Positions 23,774-29,668 of a stretch of DNA of 29,668 nucleotides are shown here, one piece after another; the stretch's first letter is position 1; the number at the start of each line of letters is the position of its first letter. Source of the stretch: Lachnospiraceae bacterium (GTDB lineage Bacteria; Bacillota; Clostridia; Lachnospirales; Lachnospiraceae); assembly GCA_900770345.1 (NCBI GenBank), contig CAAGKF010000058.1:1-29668 (forward strand). The letters are read 5' to 3'. Below the pieces are notes generated by a model. The model was not told the origin of the DNA and searched no databases. It was given only the letters and a program-made list of their open reading frames with translations. A program made the position numbers and the translations under genes.

Positions 23774-24844
23774 TTACGCATCCGGATTTGCTGCCGAGAT
23801 TTTCTCATACAGTGCTTTCTGACTGTCGGTCAGGACTTCCATAACACCCTTTGTCATAGCCTCTGCAAATTCATTCTGATCAACATCGATAAACTCCATG
23901 CCCTCTTCCGTAAGCTTGCTTTCCAGCTCAGCTTCGTTCTTTAAAAACAGCTCATGCTCATATGCCTGCATTTCCTGGCCGCCCTTAACTACAATTTCCT
24001 GAAGATCTGCCGGAAGAGCGTCAAACTGAGCCTTGCCCATAGCAATATAAACCCACGCGCGCAGATGCTCGGTACGGATAACGTAATCCTGAACCTCATA
24101 GAAGGAGCTGTTCTGAATCATTGCCAGCGGGTTCTCCTGACCTTCAATGGTTCCCTGCTGAAGGCTGGTAAATACTTCTGCCAGTGCCATCGGAGTCGGC
24201 TTGGCGCCTACTGCCTCAAAAGCAGCCACTGTCATGGCGGACTGCGGTGTACGGATGACAAAGTTATTCATATCTGCAGGACTTGTGATCTTTTTGTTGG
24301 ATGTTACATTACGGGGGCCGCGGGTATAATAGCCAAGCACCTTCATACCGCACTTTTCCATCAATCCTTCCAGTTCCTCTCCCACTTCTCCGTTCAGAAC
24401 CGCTTCCATATGCGCGTCGCTCTTGATCAGATAAGGCATACCGATGATACCCAGATCCGGCTGATAGGTCTGCATGGACTCACCGGTAAAGGTGATATCA
24501 CAGCCGCCCTGCGTAAGAATAGACTGGATCATATCCACCTCGGTGCCCAGCGTGCTGTTGGGATAAACATTAACAGCAATGCGTCCGCCGGATTCTTTTT
24601 CAACATACTCTTTGAATTTCAGAGCGCCCTGATGCCAGGAATCACGCTCGTCATTGATATGTCCGATGTTGATCTCATACTCCGCTTTTCCGTTTCCGGC
24701 TGCGGCAGCTGTTGTCTCAGCGGAACCGCCTGCCGCAGCCGCAGTTGTTGCAGAAGCAGAGCTTCCGGATCCGCCGCAGGCAGCCAGAGATAATGTCATT
24801 GCTGCTGCTAATAATAATGCTGTAGGTTTTCTGTTCAGTTTCAT
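23774..24844 (-). CDS. dctP: TRAP transporter substrate-binding lipoprotein DctP, copy 2
   Basis: The 356-residue precursor has the same lipoprotein signal (LSLAAC, Cys23) and a shorter Ala/Thr linker than copy 1. I count about 12 differences from copy 1 over roughly 305 mature residues (about 96% identity), none in the RTPQSAM or EGQENP ligand segments. At DNA level the copies differ far more, mostly at third codon positions. GGGAG lies 7 nt before ATG. Genes for glycerate kinase and a sugar-diacid regulator lie upstream in the same direction, which suggests a hydroxy-acid substrate such as glycerate. Confidence 0.92.
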   Translation of the reverse strand: MKLNRKPTALLLAAAMTLSLAACGGSGSSASATTAAAAGGSAETTAAAAGNGKAEYEINIGHINDERDSWHQGALKFKEYVEKESGGRIAVNVYPNSTLGTEVDMIQSILTQGGCDITFTGESMQTYQPDLGIIGMPYLIKSDAHMEAVLNGEVGEELEGLMEKCGMKVLGYYTRGPRNVTSNKKITSPADMNNFVIRTPQSAMTVAAFEAVGAKPTPMALAEVFTSLQQGTIEGQENPLAMIQNSSFYEVQDYVIRTEHLRAWVYIAMGKAQFDALPADLQEIVVKGGQEMQAYEHELFLKNEAELESKLTEEGMEFIDVDQNEFAEAMTKGVMEVLTDSQKALYEKISAANPDA

Positions 24845-24909
24845 ACGTATTCTCCCTTTCTTCATATAGATTTTACCGCCCCAAAAGTCCTCTGTTCCGC
24901 GGTCGGCTT

Positions 24910-24929
24910 ATGGTAATATATTGCCATAT
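24910..24929. promoter_or_regulatory. palindromic operator candidate upstream of dctP2
   Basis: ATGGTAATATATTGCCAT (24910-24927) is an 18-bp palindrome with one mismatched pair. Its right part is shared with the dctP1 region. It lies about 66 bp upstream of the dctP2 start, a usual place for a repressor site. The GntR regulator is the obvious candidate, unproven. Confidence 0.5.
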
Positions 24930-25088
24930 CATCTATGGGTTTTCTATCCTAAAAATATACAGTTTTTCCAGATATGTTTTATGCATTTTTACTTTTATTC
25001 ATTTTTATATGTATGTTTTTGTGTTTATTTTCTGTTTATCGCTTCATAAACTGTGCATTATTACCCCATTTTTTCTCATTTTGTGCAC

Positions 25089-25221
25089 TTTTTCGTTGCG
25101 AAAACGTAGGTAATTTTAACGGAATTTTTACGCGTTTTTCGTTACAAAAACGCCATTAAGGAAAAAATTGCCTAAAATCAGCGTATTAATATATTAATAT
25201 TAATTTTTCGTTAAAATAACG
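25089..25221 (+). repeat. three 18-bp imperfect repeats upstream of dctP2
   Basis: TTTTTCGTTGCGAAAACG (25089-25106), TTTTTCGTTACAAAAACG (25135-25152) and TTTTTCGTTAAAATAACG (25204-25221) share TTTTTCGTT and a terminal AACG or ACG. Each contains an inverted CGTT...AACG. Start spacings are 46 and 69 bp. They look like repeated protein-binding sites. Confidence 0.55.
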
Positions 25222-25426
25222 CTAAAATTTCTTAACGGATTTCCGGGTTTTTCATTTACTCGCTCCCTCTGTTTTTTTCTGATTCCCTAACCTTTTTCTT
25301 CGCCGCTTTCCGGATACTGGAAGTAAAATAATACAGTTTTTCCTTATAAAATCGTTGTTTTTTCACGTTTCCCCTTCTGATTCTCCCACCGATTTCCATT
25401 TTCCTTATTTTTGTTTTCAGGCACAG

Positions 25427-25475
25427 AAAAAGCCGCGGGCGGCAACTCATATATCAGTTGCCTCCCACGGCTTTT
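25427..25475 (-). terminator. terminator of the glycerate kinase gene
   Basis: A 20-bp imperfect stem (about 25428-25447 with 25456-25475, few mismatches) is followed on the minus strand by TTTTT and preceded by an A-run. It lies about 55 bp past the stop codon. Confidence 0.88.
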
Positions 25476-25529
25476 CCCGGTTTCATATTAATATTTCAGC
25501 TCTGTCGGCTGTCTCTCCGGTCATCTTTT

Positions 25530-26669
25530 TTACTTCAGGCACATACCGGCCCTCAGCAGGCGGAAAGTCCTGTCCGCTGCGCTGCTGTAAAGCTCTTCCG
25601 AGCGCTCCAATGCTTCCTCAATAGGCATAGCCCCGTTGATAGTCGTGACAATGCTGTCAATACCATAATCAAAGATCGTCTCCGCCTTGTCTCCCATGCC
25701 TCCCACAATGGCAACAACAGGGATGCCACGTTCTCTGCATCTGGCTCCGATCCCACTGGGAACCTTGCCGAAAGCGGACTGCCAGTCCATGCGTCCCTCT
25801 CCGGTAATCACAAGATCAACGCCCTCCAGCAGTTCATTAAAATGCACCAGATCCAGCACTGTATCAATGCCCGATTTCATATTGGCCTTTAAGAACACAC
25901 TGAAAGCTGCTCCCAGACCGCCGGCCGCTCCGGAGCCGGGGATTTTGTCCACATCCACGCCCAGCTTTTCCCGGATCAGCGCCGCATACCGGATCATACC
26001 TTCCTCCAGCACTTTAAGGATCTCCGGTGTACCGCCTTTCTGTTTGCCGAAGGTATAGGTTGCCCCGTCCGGTCCTGTAAGAGGATTTGTCACATCACAC
26101 ATAACCGTAAAGCACGCTTCGGCCACCCCGGGATGAATTCCCGATACGTCAATATCCGCCACCCGTGTCAGATCCTCCCCTTTTCCTTCCAGTTCCCTTC
26201 CCTCACTGTCCAGGAAACGGACGCCCAGAGCCCGCATAGCGCCCATACCGCCGTCATTGGTAGCGCTTCCGCCGATCGCAATGGAAATATTGCGGAAACC
26301 TCTGTCCAGTGCATCCCGGATCAGTTCTCCCGTTCCATAGGTGGTCGTATTCAACGGGTTGCGCTTCTCGGCCGGAACCATAGGAAGCCCGGAAGCAGCC
26401 GCCATCTCAATAATCGCGCAGTTGCCCTCAAACTCTCCGTAAAAGGACTCCCTCTCCTCCATCAGAGGTCCATGGACCATGATCCTCCTGCAGCTCCCCT
26501 TCAGAGCGGAAATTACTGCGTCAATGGTGCCCTCACCGCCGTCCGCCACCGGCACTCCCGCTGTCTCGCATCCCGGAAAAATACGCTGTGCCGACTCCGT
26601 CAGAAGAGCCGTTATGCGCTCCGAAGACAGGGTTCCCTTAAAAGAATCTGATGCAAATAAAAATTTCAT
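25530..26669 (-). CDS. garK: glycerate 2-kinase (GarK/GlxK family)
   Basis: The enzyme phosphorylates D-glycerate with ATP, giving 2-phosphoglycerate in the GarK-type family. The 379-residue length is normal. Conserved segments are DSFKGTLS (8-15), PVADGGEGT (40-48), GGSATNDGGMGAMRALG (about 134-150), CDVTNPLTGP, PGSGAAGGLGAA and TGEGRMDWQSAFGK. GGAGG is 7 nt before ATG. It has its own promoter and a 19-bp palindrome just downstream of the start site, so it is probably separately regulated from the upstream cdaR gene. The TRAP operon downstream may bring in glycerate or a sugar acid that is broken down to glycerate. Confidence 0.93.
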   Translation of the reverse strand: MKFLFASDSFKGTLSSERITALLTESAQRIFPGCETAGVPVADGGEGTIDAVISALKGSCRRIMVHGPLMEERESFYGEFEGNCAIIEMAAASGLPMVPAEKRNPLNTTTYGTGELIRDALDRGFRNISIAIGGSATNDGGMGAMRALGVRFLDSEGRELEGKGEDLTRVADIDVSGIHPGVAEACFTVMCDVTNPLTGPDGATYTFGKQKGGTPEILKVLEEGMIRYAALIREKLGVDVDKIPGSGAAGGLGAAFSVFLKANMKSGIDTVLDLVHFNELLEGVDLVITGEGRMDWQSAFGKVPSGIGARCRERGIPVVAIVGGMGDKAETIFDYGIDSIVTTINGAMPIEEALERSEELYSSAADRTFRLLRAGMCLK

Positions 26670-26697
26670 CCCGTTTCCTCCTCATACATTATCCATT

Positions 26698-26716
26698 TTC
26701 CGGGTATTCCCCGGAA
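26698..26716. promoter_or_regulatory. 19-bp palindrome at the glycerate kinase promoter
   Basis: TTCCGGGTATTCCCCGGAA has 7-bp arms around a TATTC centre. It begins about 6 nt after the predicted transcription start and 29 bp before the ATG. There is no T-run, so an operator is more likely than a terminator. Confidence 0.55.
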
Positions 26717-26727
26717 TCTCTGATTTC

Positions 26728-26756
26728 AGTGTACAAAAAACAGAATCGGATTGCAA
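26728..26756 (-). promoter_or_regulatory. sigma-A promoter of glycerate kinase
   Basis: Minus-strand TTGCAA (26751-26756), 17 nt, TACACT (26728-26733). Confidence 0.65.
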
Positions 26757-26784
26757 TGTGCTTTGGAATATATTTTGCACTTAT

Positions 26785-27987
26785 TTATTGTTCCGCAGAA
26801 TAATATCTCTCCCGACCGTTTCCTCTGTCATCTCCAAAGAAAATCATTGCCAGATGAAAGACCGAAGACTGACTCAAAACACGCACGTCGTAGCCTGTCA
26901 GCTCCTCCAGCTTTTTCAGCTTATAAGTCAGCGTATTCTTGTGAATATGCAGAGCATCCGCTGCCTGCTGCAGGCTGCCCTCCGCTCTGAAATAAGCTTC
27001 CAAAAGCTCCATCCAGCGGCACAGCTCTTCATAGCTGCATTTTTTAAAAACCTTCTGAATGTATTCCCGTTTCGCTGCCTCCGAAAGCTCCCCCGCCAGC
27101 AGCTCCAGAGTCATCCTGTCATATCCGGCTGATTCCTTTCCTGCCATACAGGCGGATTTCCAGGCCCGGCCGGCCTGACTGCAGGCAGTGCGGATATCCT
27201 TTGCCCCGCCGTCAATACCCACAGACATCAGAATGCCCGTTTTCTGATATACAGCGGCGCAGATTCCGTGAGCCTTCTTTTCCAGTTCCTCCTCACCTGC
27301 CCGGCTGATCAGGATGATCTGCCGCCCGGCGCTGCGCAGGATCAGGCTTCCCGTGCCCAGAAATGCCGCTGTTTCCCGCTCTGCCCGTTCCAAAAGCTTC
27401 TGTCCCTGGGGCGCTGTCCCGTACTCCTCCTGCTTTCTCGGACCGGCTACCATGACCCGCCACGGGAGAGAAATGTCAATCCCAAGGCGGAAGCCCCGTT
27501 CCGCCAGCCCCCGGGAGCCCAAAGGCCCTTCTCCCAGAAGCCAGTCCTCCAGAAAGCGCTCCAGGACACGCTCCCGCATCCGCTTTCTTTCCTGCTCCTC
27601 ATTTTCCCGCAGCAGAATCTCTACCATCTTTTTTACGATTCTTCCGTAACCCGCCACTTCCTCGTAAGGCCCGGTAATCCCAATCACACCGGCGATCTTT
27701 CCCTGCCAGCGGACAGGAAGATTAATGCCGGGGCGGGAAGTATCCGTCGCCTCCTCAGCCGTCACATAAAGCTCCGATAGCCCCTCCTCGATAACTCTCT
27801 TCGCACCCTCATGAAGACTTCCCACTCTGCTTTTATCCGTACTGGCGATCACACAGCCTCTGTAATCCATCATATTGATATTCTGGCGCATCACCGCCCC
27901 CACCTCATCCACGATAGCCTGAGCGCTGCCGTCAGCCAGCTTCATCATGCCTGTTTCCGGCCCTCCCGTCCCTTTGATCTCATCCAT
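26785..27987 (-). CDS. cdaR: CdaR-type sugar diacid regulator
   Basis: The 400-residue regulator has an N-terminal diacid-recognition domain (about 15-128; AQAIVDEVGAVMRQNINMMD, RPGINLPVRWQGKIAGVIGITG). A variable middle domain follows, then a C-terminal PucR/CdaR helix-turn-helix (about 336-365; GSLQQAADALHIHKNTLTYKLKKL). In E. coli CdaR activates genes for glucarate, galactarate and glycerate use, including a glycerate kinase. Here the kinase gene lies 115 nt downstream. I chose the start ending at 27987 because GAGGAG is 6 nt upstream; a longer frame would run through a terminator. The effector may be glycerate or a sugar diacid, inferred only from the family. Confidence 0.88.
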   Translation of the reverse strand: MDEIKGTGGPETGMMKLADGSAQAIVDEVGAVMRQNINMMDYRGCVIASTDKSRVGSLHEGAKRVIEEGLSELYVTAEEATDTSRPGINLPVRWQGKIAGVIGITGPYEEVAGYGRIVKKMVEILLRENEEQERKRMRERVLERFLEDWLLGEGPLGSRGLAERGFRLGIDISLPWRVMVAGPRKQEEYGTAPQGQKLLERAERETAAFLGTGSLILRSAGRQIILISRAGEEELEKKAHGICAAVYQKTGILMSVGIDGGAKDIRTACSQAGRAWKSACMAGKESAGYDRMTLELLAGELSEAAKREYIQKVFKKCSYEELCRWMELLEAYFRAEGSLQQAADALHIHKNTLTYKLKKLEELTGYDVRVLSQSSVFHLAMIFFGDDRGNGRERYYSAEQ

Positions 27988-28010
27988 TTTTGTCTCCTCA
28001 CCCATTAAAC

Positions 28011-28028
28011 GTGCGCCGACAGGCGCAC
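28011..28028. repeat. 7-bp perfect hairpin upstream of cdaR
   Basis: GTGCGCCGACAGGCGCAC has 7-bp arms and a 4-nt loop. It is 24 bp upstream of the chosen cdaR start and has no T-run, so it may be an operator or a leader hairpin. Confidence 0.55.
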
Positions 28029-28034
28029 TAAGAC

Positions 28035-28085
28035 AAAAGGCACCGCAGCCCTGCAGATCTCTCTGCCCGGGCTGCAGCGCCTTTT
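28035..28085. terminator. terminator between glyA and cdaR
   Basis: AAAAGGC...CGCAGCCC (28035-28051) pairs with GGGCTGC...GCCTTTTT (28069-28085), with two mismatches. T-runs are on both sides. It ends glyA transcription on the minus strand, about 20 nt after the stop. Confidence 0.8.
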
Positions 28086-28102
28086 TCCTCATTTTCAAAC
28101 TA

Positions 28103-29350
28103 TTACTGATAAAGCGGATACTTCTCGCAGATGCCGGTCACAACGTCACGGATATAGTCCGCCTTGTTCTCAAAATCGGTTGCCGCCAGCCAGATGCACT
28201 CAGCAATCTTCGGCATATCCTCTTCCTTCAGTCCTCTGGTAGTAACAGCCGGTGTACCGATACGCACGCCGGAGGTTACAAAAGGACTTCTCGGATCGTT
28301 CGGAACCGTATTCTTATTCAGGGTTATAAATACTTCATCGCAGCGGTTCTGCAGCTCCTTGCCGGATACCTCCATGCCCCGCAGGTCAACCAGCATAAGA
28401 TGATTGTCTGTACCGCCTGTCAGGATCTTAAAGCCTTTTTCGCTTAAAGCCTCTGCCAGGGCCTTGGCATTTTTCACTACCTGGTGCTGATATTCCTTAA
28501 ACTCAGGCTTCAAGGCCTCGCCCAGGCACACTGCCTTGCCGGCAATAATATGTTCCAGCGGACCGCCCTGGGTTCCCGGGAAAATAGCCTTATTGAAATT
28601 GAACTTCTCGGCAGCTTCCTTATTTGCAAGGATCATACCGCCTCTCGGTCCTCTTAAGGTCTTGTGAGTAGTGGTAGTTACCACATCCGCGTAGGGGATT
28701 GGACTGGGATGCTCGCCTGCCGCTACCAGACCTGCAATATGCGCCATATCTACCATCAGATATGCACCCACCTCATCCGCGATTTCACGGAAACGCTTGA
28801 AATCAATGGTTCTCGCATAAGCGCTGGCGCCGGCAATGATCAGCTTCGGCTTTGCTTCCTTTGCCTTTCTCTCCAGCTCCTCATAATCAATATAACCCTC
28901 ATCATTTACGCCGTAAGGCACGATATTAAAATACAAACCGGAGAAATTCACAGGGCTTCCGTGTGTCAGATGACCGCCGTGATCCAGATTCATGCCCATC
29001 ACAGTATCTCCCGGCTTCAGCATAGCGATAAATACGGCCATATTAGCCTGAGCGCCGGAATGAGGCTGTACATTTGCATAATCACAGCCAAACAGCTTCT
29101 TCGCGCGCTCGATCGCCAGCGTTTCCACCACATCCACGCACTGGCATCCGCCGTAATAGCGCTTTCCGGAATATCCTTCCGCATATTTATTCGTCAGCAC
29201 AGTGCCCATAGCCATCATAACAGGCTCTGACACAATATTCTCTGACGCGATCAGTTCCAGATTGCGTCTCTGACGGGCGCACTCAGCTTCAATAGCCTCA
29301 CCGACTTCCTTATCATAGCCGGTAATAAATTTCATCACTTCATTAACCAT
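28103..29350 (-). CDS. glyA: serine hydroxymethyltransferase
   Basis: GlyA interconverts serine and glycine with tetrahydrofolate and is the main source of one-carbon units. The 415-residue length is normal. The PLP lysine is K230 in TTTTHKTLRGPRGG. LELIASENIVS (31-41), NKYAEGYSGKRYYGGCQ (54-70), QPHSGAQAN (95-103), MVDMAHIAGLVA and TPAVTTRGLKEEDM are all as expected. AGGA lies 11 nt before the chosen ATG; an internal Met at codon 6 lacks a ribosome site. It has its own strong promoter and terminator. The link to the glycerate genes may only be proximity. Confidence 0.97.
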   Translation of the reverse strand: MVNEVMKFITGYDKEVGEAIEAECARQRRNLELIASENIVSEPVMMAMGTVLTNKYAEGYSGKRYYGGCQCVDVVETLAIERAKKLFGCDYANVQPHSGAQANMAVFIAMLKPGDTVMGMNLDHGGHLTHGSPVNFSGLYFNIVPYGVNDEGYIDYEELERKAKEAKPKLIIAGASAYARTIDFKRFREIADEVGAYLMVDMAHIAGLVAAGEHPSPIPYADVVTTTTHKTLRGPRGGMILANKEAAEKFNFNKAIFPGTQGGPLEHIIAGKAVCLGEALKPEFKEYQHQVVKNAKALAEALSEKGFKILTGGTDNHLMLVDLRGMEVSGKELQNRCDEVFITLNKNTVPNDPRSPFVTSGVRIGTPAVTTRGLKEEDMPKIAECIWLAATDFENKADYIRDVVTGICEKYPLYQ

Positions 29351-29403
29351 AGTCTATCATCCTTTCCTCACAGGTCTGTATATGGGGCAGCCTTTTTCTG
29401 CTG

Positions 29404-29432
29404 ATTATACATGATACTGCAGGAAAATGCAA
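29404..29432 (-). promoter_or_regulatory. sigma-A promoter of glyA
   Basis: Minus-strand TTGCAT (29427-29432), 17 nt, perfect TATAAT (29404-29409). The leader is about 47 nt, too short for a glycine or THF riboswitch. Confidence 0.75.
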
Positions 29433-29540
29433 GAGCGTTCCTCCCCGTCATCGGAACTTCCAGGCCTTTACCACCACCTGAATACTGCGGTTTCCGTTAT
29501 ACTCGGGTGTTTGACAGTTTGATAATGAAAAAAGTACTCT

Positions 29541-29567
29541 TAGGCCTTGTAAAGCCTATATTTTTTT
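29541..29567 (+). terminator. weak terminator-like hairpin
   Basis: TAGGC (29541-29545) pairs with GCCTA (29554-29558), followed by ATATTTTTTT. It lies upstream of the plus-strand gene at the window end and could stop transcription entering it. Confidence 0.4.
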
Positions 29568-29613
29568 GTCAAAATTTTTGTTTTATTCTATAGCATTTTT
29601 TAGCAATTTGTGG

Positions 29614-29619
29614 TATAAT
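29614..29619 (+). promoter_or_regulatory. extended -10 promoter of the gene at the window end
   Basis: A perfect TATAAT is preceded by TGG (extended -10). No good -35 is visible. It is 20 nt upstream of the ATG. Confidence 0.5.
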
Positions 29620-29639
29620 GGATTCAGGGAGGATTTGCC

Positions 29640-29668
29640 ATGAAAGTGACTACTACAAAATCTAAAAA
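29640..29668 (+). CDS. start of an unidentified plus-strand gene, cut by the window end
   Basis: An ATG is preceded by GGGAGG (29627-29632) with a 7-nt spacer. The frame reads MKVTTTKSK and then leaves the window. Nine residues are too few to identify it. The pattern of basic residues and TKSK resembles the first residues of some IS1634-type transposases, which is only a weak hint. Confidence 0.5.

Larger units (their letters stand above)
24845..25529. other. 685-bp AT-rich control region upstream of dctP2
   Basis: No gene is supported; short hydrophobic frames here are products of AT-rich sequence. The region holds a palindrome at 24910-24927, three 18-bp repeats (25089-25221), the decamer TTTTGTGCAC (25079-25088), an ATTAAT cluster with a perfect 14-bp palindrome (25185-25198) and the glycerate kinase terminator (25427-25475). 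I cannot point to a certain dctP2 promoter. Confidence 0.6.

Noticed and set aside
24910..25159. Short hydrophobic plus-strand frames upstream of dctP2
   Set aside because: Phe/Ile/Tyr-rich products of AT-rich DNA without ribosome sites.
25089..25221. CRISPR array
   Set aside because: The three 18-bp units are degenerate, unevenly spaced and have AT-rich spacers; no cas genes are present.
27988..28098. 37-residue N-terminal extension of CdaR
   Set aside because: It would translate through a terminator and a palindrome; the start at 27987 has GAGGAG at good spacing.
29351..29403. Glycine or tetrahydrofolate riboswitch upstream of glyA
   Set aside because: The promoter leaves a leader of only about 47 nt, too short for either class.

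Overview
The window looks like a chromosomal segment from a spore-forming, anaerobic Lachnospiraceae-type clostridium (Clostridium cluster XIVa). The reasons are the base composition (near 50% G+C by eye), strong AGGAGG-type ribosome sites, a spoIIM homologue, the nudF-spoIIM-xerD order also seen in Bacillus, a CoA-dehydratase-type activase, and TRAP transporters. Most genes are on the minus strand. I see no tRNA, rRNA, CRISPR array or complete insertion sequence.

Region 1 (1-11.7 kb) is housekeeping. It holds zapA, ruvB and ruvA, with a LexA-like box next to the ruv promoter. A plus-strand RNase H-fold exonuclease (YprB type) follows. Next is a minus-strand run of lysA-like decarboxylase, proC, nudF, spoIIM and xerD, then pyk, a rhomboid-like pseudoprotease with a C-terminal zinc-binding tail, and corA.

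Region 2 (11.8-16.3 kb) is one very large plus-strand gene of 1423 codons. It joins two HgdC/BcrAD-type ATPase modules, a four-cysteine motif and an HgdB-like cysteine-rich C-terminal half, so it may be a one-chain ATP-driven reductase. Its leader has a ribosome site 20 nt from the start codon, with a small hairpin that could close the gap.

Region 3 (16.4-28.1 kb) is a transport and catabolic island. Two paralogous dctPQM TRAP operons are about 90-96% identical in protein. Between them sit a GntR/FCD regulator and a degenerate NERD-domain membrane protein. Upstream of the second operon are a glycerate kinase and a CdaR-type sugar-diacid regulator. I infer uptake of glycerate or a related hydroxy acid, followed by phosphorylation to 2-phosphoglycerate. 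The two operons differ mainly in their control regions. The first has a stem-loop between dctP and dctQ, while the second has three 18-bp repeats upstream. The GntR gene has a leader of about 200 nt that folds on paper as a 12-bp closing stem, three hairpin arms and a 7-bp pseudoknot. This is the most unusual structure in the window.

Region 4 (28.1-29.7 kb) holds glyA with its own promoter, followed by the first codons of a plus-strand gene cut by the window end.
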